64,000 bases of DNA from MFD04716-140 sp963703125 (GTDB lineage: Bacteria > Bacteroidota > Bacteroidia > Flavobacteriales > Flavobacteriaceae): NCBI GenBank assembly GCA_963703125.1, contig OY969790.1, positions 3,720,001 to 3,784,000 on the forward strand. Direction: 5' to 3'. Both the position numbers and the translations under genes were made by a program. The notes under the pieces are model-generated. The model did no database searches. It saw only the letters and a program-made list of their open reading frames with translations, and was not told the origin of the DNA. Below, piece by piece: positions 1 through 9,918 of the stretch. The first letter of the stretch is position 1. Every line of letters begins with the position of its first letter.

Positions 1-85
1 TAATTTACCGTTGCTAATTTAGTCGTATGATTTCAATTAACAAAGTAATAAGTAAACCCCAGTTCCTTTTTACTTCCCAAAATTG

Positions 86-121
86 TACCTTTGCCACCTT
101 GATTAAAATTAGGCGTGGCAA
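86..121 (+). promoter_or_regulatory. Candidate promoter (-7 TACCTTTG) with overlapping inverted repeat, upstream of uvrA
   Basis: TACCTTTG at 86-93 matches the Bacteroidota -7 element TAnnTTTG. A 7-bp inverted repeat, TTGCCAC at 91-97 and GTGGCAA at 115-121, overlaps its end and covers the inferred transcription start, so it could be an operator or a 5'-UTR hairpin. No clear -33 TTG is present at the usual spacing. The implied leader to uvrA would be about 110 nt. The rest of positions 1-207 holds nothing else I can support. Confidence 0.45.
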
Positions 122-207
122 TTTTAAATACCTGATAAATATGGATTAACATCTTTGAAATATGAAGTATTTAAGAATTAAAAGACGTTGTATATCGAGA
201 AGAAATA

Positions 208-3063
208 ATGATAAAATACGAAGAAAATATTGAGGTTCGTGGAGCCCGGGTCCACAATCTTAAAAATATAGATGTTACCATTCCCAGGGAAAAGTTGGTC
301 GTAATCACGGGACTGTCCGGCAGTGGTAAGTCCTCTTTGGCATTTGACACTATCTATGCAGAAGGCCAGCGTCGCTATATTGAAACGTTTTCAGCTTATG
401 CACGTCAATTTCTGGGTGGCCTAGAGCGACCGGATGTAGATAAAATTGATGGTCTTTCACCCGTAATTGCCATTGAACAAAAGACAACCTCTAAATCGCC
501 GCGGTCTACTGTTGGCACCATCACCGAAATTTATGACTTTTTAAGGCTTCTTTTTGCTCGGGCGGCAGATGCCTATAGTTATAATACAGGAGAAAAAATG
601 GTTAGTTACAGCGATGACCAAATCAAGGAACTTATCAAAACAGACTATGATGGCAAGAAAATAAATATTCTTGCGCCCATCATAAAATCCCGCAAGGGGC
701 ACTATAGGGAGCTTTTTGAGCAAATTGCAAAGCAGGGATTTGTAAAAGTACGAGTAGATGGTGAAGTGAAGGATATCTTGAAAGGTATGAAGCTAGATCG
801 CTACAAGACCCATGACATCGAGATTGTCATTGATAGATTAAAAGTCAACGAGTCAATAGATCTTGACAAAAGGCTTACGGACACCATTAATACGGCCATG
901 TATAGCGGTGAGAATGTATTAATGGTATTGGAAGAGGAAAGTATAGAACCAAGATATTTCAGTAGGGACCTGATGTGCCCAACTACCGGAATTTCATATC
1001 CTTCCCCGGAACCCAATACATTTTCTTTCAATTCACCAAAGGGTATGTGCCTTAATTGTAACGGACTTGGCCATGTTTACGAGGTTAATTCGAATAAAAT
1101 ATTCCCAGATAAAAAACTTTCGATCAAAGCTGGCGGAATTGCACCTCTAGGAGCGTATAAAAATTCATGGGCCTTCAAACAAATTGAAACCATAGGCCAA
1201 CGGTATGGATTTGGTATCTCCGATTCGATTTCAAAAATATCGGATGAAGCCATTGAGGTATTATTGCATGGCTCCAGTGAGTCTTTTGAGCTTGAATCCA
1301 AAACCCTAGGAGTTAAGCGCAACTACAAAATAGAATACGAGGGAATAGCCAATTTCATCAAAAACCAATTTGAGGAGGCCGACTCTACATCAATTAAAAG
1401 ATGGGCAAAGGAATATATGGATAAAATTGTTTGTCCTACCTGTGAAGGATCTCGCCTACGTAAAGAATCTCTGAACTTTAGAATATATGAAAAGAACATT
1501 TCCGAATTGGCAAATTTGGATATCGCAGAATTGGCCGATTTTTTTTCAAGGTTAAATGATAAATTGCAGGGAAGTCAAAAAATTATTTCCCATGAAATTA
1601 TCAAGGAAATAAATACCCGCATACGGTTTTTACTGGATGTGGGGCTCGATTATCTTTCCTTGAATAGAAGCTCAAAATCGCTATCAGGAGGAGAGGCGCA
1701 ACGCATTCGGCTTGCCACTCAAATTGGATCACAATTGGTAGGAGTTTTATATATTCTTGACGAACCCAGTATAGGATTGCATCAACGTGATAATAACCGA
1801 TTGATCAGCTCTTTGGAAGCACTCCGTGATATTGGCAATTCGGTGATCGTAGTGGAACATGACAGGGACATGATAGAACGAGCGGACCATGTAATTGATA
1901 TTGGCCCCAAAGCTGGAAAATATGGGGGCGAAATTATATCCCAAGGAAGTCCGGAAGATTTATTTTCGTTTAACACTTTGACCGCTGATTATCTTTCGGG
2001 CCGAAAGGAAATCCCTGTGCCCAAAAAACGTAGAAAAGGGAATGGTGAGAGGATTGTACTTTCGGGGTGCTCAGGAAATAACTTGAAAAATGTCACTGTA
2101 GAATTTCCGCTAGGTCAAATGATAGGTGTTACAGGGGTATCGGGTAGTGGAAAATCCACCCTTATAAATGAGACCCTCTACCCTATTATGAACGCATATT
2201 ATTTTAACGGTGTCAAAAAGCCGATGACCTATAGAAAAATAACCGGCTTGGAGCATATTGACAAAGTAATTGACATTAACCAATCCCCGATAGGTCGCAC
2301 ACCTAGATCAAATCCGGCTACCTACACGGGTGTCTTTAGTGAAATACGTACACTATTCACCAAAACGACCGAAGCGGCCATTCGCGGGTATAAACCGGGG
2401 AGATTTAGTTTCAATGTAAAGGGAGGTAGGTGTGAGACTTGCCAAGGTGGTGGTCTTAGAGTAATAGAAATGAACTTCTTGCCAGATGTTTATGTAGAAT
2501 GTGAAACTTGTTACGGAAAAAGGTTTAATAGGGAAACCTTGGAAATTAGATATAAGGGCAAATCAATTTCGGATGTCCTTGATATGACCATCAACGAGGC
2601 CGTGGAATTTTTTGAACCCATTCCTAAAATATATCGTAAGTTAAAGACAATACAAGATGTTGGGTTGGGCTATATTTCATTGGGTCAGCAATCAACCACC
2701 TTATCAGGTGGGGAAGCTCAAAGAATAAAATTGGCAACGGAACTTTCCAAGCGAGATACTGGAAATACTTTTTATATCTTGGATGAGCCAACCACCGGAC
2801 TTCATTTTGAAGATGTAAGGGTATTAATGGACGTGTTAAACAAACTTGTGGATAAAGGAAACACAATTTTGGTCATAGAACACAATATGGATGTCATCAA
2901 AATGGTAGATTACATAGTTGATATAGGATACGAAGGTGGTCGAGGTGGTGGAATGCTTGTAGCAAAAGGTACCCCGGAAGAAGTTGCCAAAGATCCAAAA
3001 AGTTATACGGCAGAGTTTTTGAGGAAAGAATTGGAGCCCAAACTTAAAAAAATTGAGGTTTAG
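208..3063 (+). CDS. uvrA: Excinuclease ABC subunit A (UvrA)
   Basis: UvrA is the damage-recognition ATPase of nucleotide excision repair; it loads UvrB onto lesions in the cytoplasm. The 951-residue product has the usual tandem ABC ATPase layout: Walker A GLSGSGKSS near residue 35 and GVSGSGKST near 647, with two ABC signatures of the type LSGGEAQRI. The C-terminal zinc module is complete (CETC then CETC, near 750-780). In the first zinc module the first CxxC is CPTT, so only three of the four cysteines seen in E. coli UvrA are present. The ATG start is followed directly by the conserved IEVRGARVHNLKNI block. LOG and M1-like genes follow closely on the same strand. Confidence 0.97.
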   Translation: MIKYEENIEVRGARVHNLKNIDVTIPREKLVVITGLSGSGKSSLAFDTIYAEGQRRYIETFSAYARQFLGGLERPDVDKIDGLSPVIAIEQKTTSKSPRSTVGTITEIYDFLRLLFARAADAYSYNTGEKMVSYSDDQIKELIKTDYDGKKINILAPIIKSRKGHYRELFEQIAKQGFVKVRVDGEVKDILKGMKLDRYKTHDIEIVIDRLKVNESIDLDKRLTDTINTAMYSGENVLMVLEEESIEPRYFSRDLMCPTTGISYPSPEPNTFSFNSPKGMCLNCNGLGHVYEVNSNKIFPDKKLSIKAGGIAPLGAYKNSWAFKQIETIGQRYGFGISDSISKISDEAIEVLLHGSSESFELESKTLGVKRNYKIEYEGIANFIKNQFEEADSTSIKRWAKEYMDKIVCPTCEGSRLRKESLNFRIYEKNISELANLDIAELADFFSRLNDKLQGSQKIISHEIIKEINTRIRFLLDVGLDYLSLNRSSKSLSGGEAQRIRLATQIGSQLVGVLYILDEPSIGLHQRDNNRLISSLEALRDIGNSVIVVEHDRDMIERADHVIDIGPKAGKYGGEIISQGSPEDLFSFNTLTADYLSGRKEIPVPKKRRKGNGERIVLSGCSGNNLKNVTVEFPLGQMIGVTGVSGSGKSTLINETLYPIMNAYYFNGVKKPMTYRKITGLEHIDKVIDINQSPIGRTPRSNPATYTGVFSEIRTLFTKTTEAAIRGYKPGRFSFNVKGGRCETCQGGGLRVIEMNFLPDVYVECETCYGKRFNRETLEIRYKGKSISDVLDMTINEAVEFFEPIPKIYRKLKTIQDVGLGYISLGQQSTTLSGGEAQRIKLATELSKRDTGNTFYILDEPTTGLHFEDVRVLMDVLNKLVDKGNTILVIEHNMDVIKMVDYIVDIGYEGGRGGGMLVAKGTPEEVAKDPKSYTAEFLRKELEPKLKKIEV

Positions 3064-3100
3064 GTTTAATCCGCTGTAACAATTAAGATTTATAGAATAA

Positions 3101-3787
3101 ATGAGAAAAGAACAACATCATAAAGGATGGAATGAAATCAAAACAAATGATTCCTGGGCCATTTTTAAAATAATGGGGGAATTTGTAAATGGATTTGAAA
3201 AAATGGGCACGATCGGGCCATGTGTTTCAATCTTCGGATCTGCGCGTACAAATCAAGAGGACCCCATTTATGAGTTGGCCGTTCGTATTTCAAAAAGTAT
3301 ATCGGAGGCCGGTTATGGCATCATCACTGGTGGAGAACCGGGAATCATGGAAGCTGGAAATAAGGGAGCACATTTGGCGGGAGGTACTTCAGTTGGACTG
3401 AATATAGATCTGCCGTTCGAGCAACATGACAACCCATATATTGATAGCGATAAAAGTCTTGATTTTGATTATTTCTTCGTCCGTAAGGTAATGTTTGTCA
3501 AATATTCTCAAGGTTTTGTGGTCATGCCTGGAGGTTTTGGGACGTTGGATGAGCTTTTCGAAGCCATAACCCTCATACAGACCCATAAAATTGAAAAGTT
3601 TCCAATTATTTTGGTTGGAACCGAATTTTGGAAAGGTTTGTTCGAATGGATCAAAAATGTCATGCTGATAAAAGGAAATATTAGTGACAAAGATTTGGAC
3701 CTGGTACATTTGGCCGATACCGAGGATGAAGTTGTTGAAATTATAGATGCTTTCTATAAAGGACGGGCGCTTAGTCCAAATTTTTAA
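3101..3787 (+). CDS. LOG family protein (TIGR00730 type)
   Basis: A 228-residue Rossmann-fold protein of the LOG/YvdD family, whose characterised members hydrolyse nucleoside 5'-monophosphates (cytokinin riboside monophosphate phosphoribohydrolase). The family signature PGGFGTLDE is present near residues 143-151, after a SxxGGEPGIMEAxNKGA-type segment that contributes to nucleotide binding. Length is normal. It lies 37 nt after uvrA and 12 nt before the next gene, so the three are probably co-transcribed. The physiological substrate in this bacterium cannot be told from sequence. Confidence 0.9.
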   Translation: MRKEQHHKGWNEIKTNDSWAIFKIMGEFVNGFEKMGTIGPCVSIFGSARTNQEDPIYELAVRISKSISEAGYGIITGGEPGIMEAGNKGAHLAGGTSVGLNIDLPFEQHDNPYIDSDKSLDFDYFFVRKVMFVKYSQGFVVMPGGFGTLDELFEAITLIQTHKIEKFPIILVGTEFWKGLFEWIKNVMLIKGNISDKDLDLVHLADTEDEVVEIIDAFYKGRALSPNF

Positions 3788-3799
3788 TAATAAGTTCAC

Positions 3800-6646
3800 A
3801 TGGGTTTCCCCAAAAAAAAATATCAAGGTTTTCTTTTTGCCTTTCTCTTGGGGATTCATATCTGTATTGCACAGCATACCAATATTATAACTGCGAGTAT
3901 AAACCATGACCTCAAGGAAGTTAGTATCCAACAGGAATTTGAATATGTCAATAATTCTGATGACACCCTAGAAATTCTATATTTCAATGATTGGGCCAAT
4001 TCCTATTCCGATAAAAATACAGAACTGGCAAAACGCTTTGCCGAGGAATTCAAAAAGAGCTTGCATTTGGCAAAGGATGATGAAAGGGGCAGCACTAATA
4101 TCATAAGCGCGGTCGATGATGATTATAGAGGACTTAGATGGCAAAGAACGGACGGAAAAGACATTATTAAACTTGAACTTAACAAACGCCTTGGACCTAA
4201 AGAATCTGCCAAATTTTACATTACCTACACTGTAAAACTGCCTCCCAATAAATTTACGCCATACGGCTACAGTAATAAGGATGAATATTATTTAAAAGAT
4301 TGGTATTTGACACCAGCCGTATATGACGGACAATGGCATTTATATTCCAATGTAAATCTGGAGGATCTCTATACCGATGTCACCAATACCACATTGACCC
4401 TTAAATATCCTAAAAATCTTTTTTTGGCATCTAATTTCAGGGTATTGGGAACTACAGTGATATCCAATTACCAAGAATCCCAGATGGAAGGTATTGGACA
4501 AAAAAGCTGCGAACTAGTATTGTCGCCAACCAAGAAATTCACTACCCATATTACTCCCGAAATTACCGTTATCACTGATATTGAAGCCAATAAGTACGAC
4601 CAAATATCCCAAGGGGTATCCATAAACCGGATTACGAAGTTTATTGCGGAAAACCTCGGAAAATTTCCGCACCAGCAGCTTTTGGTCAGTGAAATTGACT
4701 ATGAAAAGAACCCCTTGTACGGCATTAATCAACTGCCCTCGTTCATAAGGCCCTATGAGGAACAGTTTCAATTTGAAATGAAGTTCCTTAAGACCGCTTT
4801 GATGAATGTCTTGGAAGAAACCATTTACCTTGATCCAAGAAAGGAGCAGTGGGTAACAGATGCCATTGCCAATTATTTGATGATTGCCTATGTGGAAAGT
4901 TATTATCCCCATCAAAAATTATTGGGTAAATTATCGACGGTCTGGGGCATTAGATGGTTTAATCTGGCCAAGATGGAGTTCAATGAGCAATACTCATTTC
5001 TTTATATGCTCACTGCACGTCGCAATTCTGATCAGCCTCTAGAAACCCCAAACGATTCCCTGATCAAATTCAATCAAAAGATAGCGAATAAATATAAAGC
5101 GGGTCTTGGACTGGCCTATTTGGCAAGTTATATCGGCAAGGACAGGGTTGATGAGAGCATTAAAACATTCTTTTCACATTATAGTCTAAACAAGGTTAAA
5201 GTAGATGATTTTGAATCTATTTTAAAAAGGTCCTCAAATACCGATATGGATTGGTTTTTTTCGAACTATGTGTCAAGTGATCGCAGAATTGACTACAAGA
5301 TCAAGAAAATTGAGAAATCCGAGGACTCCCTAAGAGTCACCCTGAAAAATAAAGAAGGTACGGTCGTACCTATTTCACTTTTTGGACTTAAAAAAGACTC
5401 CATTATTTCGAAATATTGGCTTTCTGAATTTGATGGAGAAAAAACTTTTACCCTTCCAAGAAATGGAGAAGACAAATTGGTATTGAATTATGATCAAAAA
5501 ATCCCGGAATTCAATCAACGTGACAACTGGAAATCCCTAGGAGGATTTCTATCCAGCAACAAAAAATTAAATTTTACATTTTTCAGGGATTCCGAAAATC
5601 CATATTTAAATCAAATTTTCTATGTACCTCTTATAAATTTTAATGTATATGATGGTTGGGCACCTGGAATGCGGTTGTATAACAAGACCCTTCTTGAGCG
5701 CCCTTTTGTATATGATATAGCGCCATCATACTCCTTCCGTGAAAATTCTTTTGTCGGGTTCGGCAGGTTAAACTATAGAAAGTACCTCAGTAAAACAGGA
5801 CTTTATGTTGCCAATTACGGACTTAGGGGATCCACTTCACATTTCGATATTAATTCCCGTTATTCAACCCTTACCCCTTCGATAAGTTTTGGATGGAGAC
5901 CGGACAATCTTCTCTCGAACGAAAGGCAGGCGCTGTTGTTCAGATATGTCAATATTTTCAGGAATTTGGATGAAAGCCTGCAGTCAAATGAAAAGTCACC
6001 CGCTAGTCCCAACTATAGTATATTTGATGTTAGATATGGTAGCGTTGATAACAACATCATAAATTATAAGTCATGGCAGGTAGATTTTCAGCATGCCAGT
6101 AAATTTACCAAGTTGATATTTGAGGCAGAGTATCGAAAATTATTCGAAAGCAATCGGCAATTAAACTTACGCTTTTACGTCGGTAAGTTTCTAAGAAACA
6201 AAACTGAGGACAGGTTTTTCAATTTCGCTCTGGACAGGCCAACAGATTATCTTTTTGACTATGGTTACTTAGGCAGATCGGAAGGGTCCGGCATATATAG
6301 TCAACAAATCATTATCGCTGAGGGTGGCTTTAAATCATTTTTAGATGAGCGATATCGATTTTCAAATGACTGGCTCACAACCTTAAATGCCAGTGTGAAC
6401 TTATGGAGATGGATTGAGCTTTACGGAGATATTGGTGTTGTAAAGAACAAAGGGGAAAGAGGAAAATTTGTCTATGATTCAGGAGTCCGCTTGAATTTAG
6501 TGACTGATTACTTTGAACTATATTTTCCGCTTTATTCAAATAACGGCTGGGAAGTTTCCCAACCCAACTATGGTGAAAAAATACGTTTTATCGTTACTGT
6601 AAGCCCAAGAACCTTAATCGGTCTTTTTACCCGTAAATGGCTATAA
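3800..6646 (+). CDS. M1-like exported protein with predicted outer-membrane C-terminal region; zinc motif lost
   Basis: The 948-residue product starts with a signal peptide (cleavage after about HICIAQ). Residues about 30-500 resemble the N-terminal beta and gluzincin domains of M1 aminopeptidases. The place where HExxH should be (near 336-341) reads LEETI, and the position of the downstream NEGFA glutamate reads TDAIA, so both zinc histidines and the third ligand are absent. Residues about 570-948 are rich in alternating aromatic/polar strands and end FTRKWL, which suggests an outer-membrane beta-barrel. A catalytic peptidase is unlikely; a scaffold, transport or binding role is inference. 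It follows the LOG gene by 12 nt. Confidence 0.7.
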   Translation: MGFPKKKYQGFLFAFLLGIHICIAQHTNIITASINHDLKEVSIQQEFEYVNNSDDTLEILYFNDWANSYSDKNTELAKRFAEEFKKSLHLAKDDERGSTNIISAVDDDYRGLRWQRTDGKDIIKLELNKRLGPKESAKFYITYTVKLPPNKFTPYGYSNKDEYYLKDWYLTPAVYDGQWHLYSNVNLEDLYTDVTNTTLTLKYPKNLFLASNFRVLGTTVISNYQESQMEGIGQKSCELVLSPTKKFTTHITPEITVITDIEANKYDQISQGVSINRITKFIAENLGKFPHQQLLVSEIDYEKNPLYGINQLPSFIRPYEEQFQFEMKFLKTALMNVLEETIYLDPRKEQWVTDAIANYLMIAYVESYYPHQKLLGKLSTVWGIRWFNLAKMEFNEQYSFLYMLTARRNSDQPLETPNDSLIKFNQKIANKYKAGLGLAYLASYIGKDRVDESIKTFFSHYSLNKVKVDDFESILKRSSNTDMDWFFSNYVSSDRRIDYKIKKIEKSEDSLRVTLKNKEGTVVPISLFGLKKDSIISKYWLSEFDGEKTFTLPRNGEDKLVLNYDQKIPEFNQRDNWKSLGGFLSSNKKLNFTFFRDSENPYLNQIFYVPLINFNVYDGWAPGMRLYNKTLLERPFVYDIAPSYSFRENSFVGFGRLNYRKYLSKTGLYVANYGLRGSTSHFDINSRYSTLTPSISFGWRPDNLLSNERQALLFRYVNIFRNLDESLQSNEKSPASPNYSIFDVRYGSVDNNIINYKSWQVDFQHASKFTKLIFEAEYRKLFESNRQLNLRFYVGKFLRNKTEDRFFNFALDRPTDYLFDYGYLGRSEGSGIYSQQIIIAEGGFKSFLDERYRFSNDWLTTLNASVNLWRWIELYGDIGVVKNKGERGKFVYDSGVRLNLVTDYFELYFPLYSNNGWEVSQPNYGEKIRFIVTVSPRTLIGLFTRKWL

Positions 6647-6757
6647 ATTATTGATGAATCAATAATGAAAACCATCTTTTTATAGTGGGCACTGCGAAAT
6701 AGGCATTTTATCAGTTTTATATTTAACAATAATGAAATGAATAAGTTGTTTTTCTAA

Positions 6758-6788
6758 TTGTATGCCTCCCATGGATTCAATACTTTTG
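6758..6788 (+). promoter_or_regulatory. Bacteroidota-type promoter for the fused E1 gene
   Basis: TTG at 6758-6760, a 20-nt spacer, then TACTTTTG at 6781-6788, matching the TTG-N19/20-TAnnTTTG consensus. The E1 start codon is at 6810, which gives a short leader of about 15 nt. Confidence 0.7.
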
Positions 6789-6809
6789 TGAAAATCCGAT
6801 ACTTTTTAA

Positions 6810-9221
6810 ATGGATATATCTTCCCAAACCAGTAGTGACATTTCTTTCGAAGATTTTAGATCTCAAATTCTGAAAGATTATGAAATAGCTACTACTAGCC
6901 GAAATTGTAGTTTATTGGGTCGCAAAGAAGTACTTACCGGTAAGGCAAAATTTGGAATTTTTGGTGATGGAAAAGAATTGCCACAACTGGCAATGGCAAG
7001 AGCTTTTAGAAATGGTGATTTTAGAAGTGGATATTATCGAGACCAAACATTTATGATGGCTTTGGGCCTGCTATCCCCAAAAGAGTTTTTTCATGGATTA
7101 TATGCTACCACCGACATTGAAAAAGAACCCATGAGCGGCGGTAGACAAATGGGAGGTCATTTTCTAACACATAGCCTTAATCAAGATGGTAGTTGGAAAA
7201 ATTTAACCAATCAAAAAAATAGCAGTGCCGACATTTCATGTACGGCCGGTCAAATGCCCCGTTTATTGGGCTTGGCGCAAGCATCAAAGATTTACAGACA
7301 GGTAAAAGGAATAGATAGTTTTAATTTTTCCAATGCCGGTAACGAAGTAGCATGGGGAACTATAGGAAACGCCAGTACCAGCGAAGGTCTTTTTTTAGAA
7401 ACCATAAATGCGGGTGGGGTGCTTCAAGTTCCTATGGTCGTAAGTATTTGGGATGACGATTTTGGCATATCGGTATCCGCAAAACATCATACCACCAAGG
7501 AGGATATTTCAAAAATTCTTAGCGGTTTTCAGAGGGACGATAATGATGCTGGATACGAAATTTTCTCTGTTAATGGTTGGGACTATACGGCACTAATGCA
7601 CGTTTATGAAAATGCCGCGGATATTGCCAGACAAGAACATGTGCCCGTAATAATACATGTGCGGGAACTAACGCAGCCACAGGGCCATTCTACCTCTGGC
7701 TCCCATGAAAGATATAAAAGTGATTCCCGATTGGATTGGGAGCGCAAGAATGATTGCAATAAACGATTTAAGGAATGGATCATCGAAACTGGGATATCAA
7801 CTCCAGATGAGCTTGACGAAATTGAAAAAGGAATATTAAAAATAGTACGGACTGCAAAAAAAGAAGCATGGTCCGAGTTTATAGAACCTCATAAGCTTCT
7901 TAAAAAGGAACTGGTAGGTCTTTTTGATAAGGCTGCGGATAAAAGCCTTAACAAAAATCATATAACAAGTATTAAAAATGACTTGATTGCTCTTGAGGAA
8001 CCCTTGAAAAAGGACCTGGCTATTTATTCCAGAAAAGCTCTGAGATATCTTGTAAATGATGAATCTTCTGAAAGTAGGGCTTTAAGTGCTTGGGTCAAGG
8101 GTTTTATGCAAAGCATGCAGATTAAATTTAGTTCAGATCTGTATAGTGATTTGCCCAATCGGGCAACAAACATACCGGAAGTGAAACCCACTTACGACCT
8201 TCAACCCGAAAAAGTAGACGGTAGGGTAATACTGCGCGACAATTTTGATAGAATATTCACAAAATATCCGGAGGCATTAACTTTTGGAGAGGATAGTGGC
8301 AAAATTGGTGATGTGAACCAAGGATTGGAAGGCCTTCAAAAAAAATACGGGGAACTTCGTATTGCTGATACAGGAATTCGAGAGACTACGATCATTGGAC
8401 AAGGTATTGGACTTGCTTTAAGAGGCTTAAGGCCCATCGCCGAAATACAGTATTTGGACTACATTTTTTATGCAATGGCTACGCTTACGGATGATTTGGC
8501 CACTTTACGCTACAGGACGTGCGGTAAACAGAAAGCTCCTTTAATTATAAGAACTCGAGGCCATAGACTCGAGGGAATATGGCATTCTGGATCTCAAATG
8601 GGCGGTCTTATTCACCTCCTGAGAGGAATTTATATCTTGGCTCCCAGAAATATGACCCAAGCAGCTGGGTTTTATAACACTTTATTGAAGAGTGATGAAC
8701 CGGCAATTGTAATTGAAAGTTTGAATGGCTATAGACTTAAAGAGCCGAGGCCAACGAATCTTGGGCAATTCTGTACACCAATTGGTATTGTTGAAAAACT
8801 AACGGAAGGAGTGGATATTACTATTGTTTCGTATGGTTCAACTTTAAGGATCGTTTTAAAAGTGGCCCAAGAATTAAAGGAAATAGGCATTGAAGTAGAA
8901 GTAATTGATGCGCAAACTCTTTTGCCATTCGATATTGGTCATGAAACCCTAAAAAGTATTCAGAAAACCAATAAATTGCTTATAGTTGACGAGGATGTAC
9001 CTGGTGGTTGTTCGGCATATCTGATGCATGAAATTGTTGAAAAGCAGGGAGCTTTCAAATATTTGGACAGTATTCCTCAAACCTTGACGGCAAAAGATCA
9101 TAGACCGGCGTATGGATCTGACGGCGATTACTTTTCCAAACCCAATGCCGAGGATATATATGAAAAAGTTTATAAGATCATGCATGAATCTAATCCAAGG
9201 AAGTTCCCACTTGCCAAATGA
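6810..9221 (+). CDS. Fused 2-oxoacid dehydrogenase E1 (alpha-beta) component
   Basis: This 803-residue protein joins the E1-alpha (thiamine diphosphate) domain, roughly residues 10-380, to an E1-beta/transketolase pyrimidine-binding domain plus C-terminal transketolase domain, roughly 470-800. The beta half shows FGEDSGKIGDVNQG and the RYRT...TRGH region typical of branched-chain/pyruvate E1-beta. It would catalyse the decarboxylation step of a 2-oxoacid dehydrogenase complex. Single-polypeptide alpha-beta E1 proteins of this length are common in Bacteroidota and are often annotated as 2-oxoisovalerate dehydrogenase. E2 and E3 genes are not nearby, so the substrate is not fixed. Ends in TGA. 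Confidence 0.9.
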   Translation: MDISSQTSSDISFEDFRSQILKDYEIATTSRNCSLLGRKEVLTGKAKFGIFGDGKELPQLAMARAFRNGDFRSGYYRDQTFMMALGLLSPKEFFHGLYATTDIEKEPMSGGRQMGGHFLTHSLNQDGSWKNLTNQKNSSADISCTAGQMPRLLGLAQASKIYRQVKGIDSFNFSNAGNEVAWGTIGNASTSEGLFLETINAGGVLQVPMVVSIWDDDFGISVSAKHHTTKEDISKILSGFQRDDNDAGYEIFSVNGWDYTALMHVYENAADIARQEHVPVIIHVRELTQPQGHSTSGSHERYKSDSRLDWERKNDCNKRFKEWIIETGISTPDELDEIEKGILKIVRTAKKEAWSEFIEPHKLLKKELVGLFDKAADKSLNKNHITSIKNDLIALEEPLKKDLAIYSRKALRYLVNDESSESRALSAWVKGFMQSMQIKFSSDLYSDLPNRATNIPEVKPTYDLQPEKVDGRVILRDNFDRIFTKYPEALTFGEDSGKIGDVNQGLEGLQKKYGELRIADTGIRETTIIGQGIGLALRGLRPIAEIQYLDYIFYAMATLTDDLATLRYRTCGKQKAPLIIRTRGHRLEGIWHSGSQMGGLIHLLRGIYILAPRNMTQAAGFYNTLLKSDEPAIVIESLNGYRLKEPRPTNLGQFCTPIGIVEKLTEGVDITIVSYGSTLRIVLKVAQELKEIGIEVEVIDAQTLLPFDIGHETLKSIQKTNKLLIVDEDVPGGCSAYLMHEIVEKQGAFKYLDSIPQTLTAKDHRPAYGSDGDYFSKPNAEDIYEKVYKIMHESNPRKFPLAK

Positions 9222-9446
9222 TTATCTGAAAGTACGCCACAAAGTATTTCCATATTATAAAATTTAATTTTATACCGATAAAAGTGATTGTCAAGATTTA
9301 TTTTAACTCTTTTTTACAGGGACAAGCCATTTATAGTAAAGTCAAATTCCTTTTGTAATGCCATCTTATTAGTATATGCCCTAAGAAATTTAGAATGGGC
9401 TGGTAAGGAATATTTATTTATTTTTGGCATCAAGAAGATTAGAGAA

Positions 9447-9824
9447 ATGAAGAATGATTTTTTTAAAAATATTGGATTGGCCGTTTTGAGAATAGTACCA
9501 TCTCTATTGATTATGACGCACGGCTATGGTAAGTTAAAAAATTTAATAGCCGGTAATTTTGAATTTGCCGACCCAATAGGTTTGGGTGATACCCCCTCTC
9601 TTTTCTTGGCTGTAATAGGTGAGTTTGTTTGTCCAATTCTCATTATTATTGGCTTTAAAACCAGATTGGCGGCAATACCAACGGCCATTACTATGTTGGT
9701 TGCCAGCTTTATAGTTCATGGTCAAGATCCACTTGGGGACAAAGAATTACCATTACTATTTTTAACAATTTTTGTTGTAATAATGCTGGTAGGCCCCGGT
9801 AAGTATAGTGTCGATAAAAAGTAA
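9447..9824 (+). CDS. DoxX family membrane protein
   Basis: A 125-residue protein with about four transmembrane segments, starting MKNDFFKNIGLAVLRI. The TxGYGKL motif after the first helix and the later FVCPILIIIGFKTRLAA segment are typical of DoxX/DoxD-like proteins, several of which associate with quinone or thiosulfate redox chemistry; the role here is unknown. The frame is open upstream to 9288, but those residues are not DoxX-like, so the ATG at 9447 is preferred. It is the last forward gene before a hairpin-rich repeat, facing holA. Confidence 0.85.
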   Translation: MKNDFFKNIGLAVLRIVPSLLIMTHGYGKLKNLIAGNFEFADPIGLGDTPSLFLAVIGEFVCPILIIIGFKTRLAAIPTAITMLVASFIVHGQDPLGDKELPLLFLTIFVVIMLVGPGKYSVDKK

Positions 9825-9826
9825 AC

Positions 9827-9904
9827 TACCTCGGGGCAAGCCCGCGAGGCAGAATGCAATTCATCTTTACCATTTCGAAGCGAGCTTCGGGGTATTAAAC
9901 CTAC
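9827..9904. repeat. REP-like element: two adjacent GC-rich hairpins between convergent genes
   Basis: An imperfect palindrome at 9829-9849 pairs CCTCG with CGAGG around GGG/CCC. It is followed by a perfect hairpin at 9876-9889 (CGAAG, loop CGAG, CTTCG). The block is far more GC-rich than its surroundings and lies exactly between the stop codons of DoxX (+) and holA (-). It looks like the dispersed extragenic palindromes found in flavobacterial genomes and may also end both transcripts. No second copy was noticed in this window. Confidence 0.6.
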
Positions 9905-9918
9905 TAGTGGGAATAAAT

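Noticed and set aside
3389..3931. 180-residue minus-strand open frame
   Set aside because: It lies antisense to the LOG gene and the start of the M1-like gene, both with clear family motifs; its own sequence shows none.
9288..9446. N-terminal extension of the DoxX frame (53 residues)
   Set aside because: The extension is not DoxX-like and would put a non-conserved segment before the first membrane helix; the ATG at 9447 fits the family.
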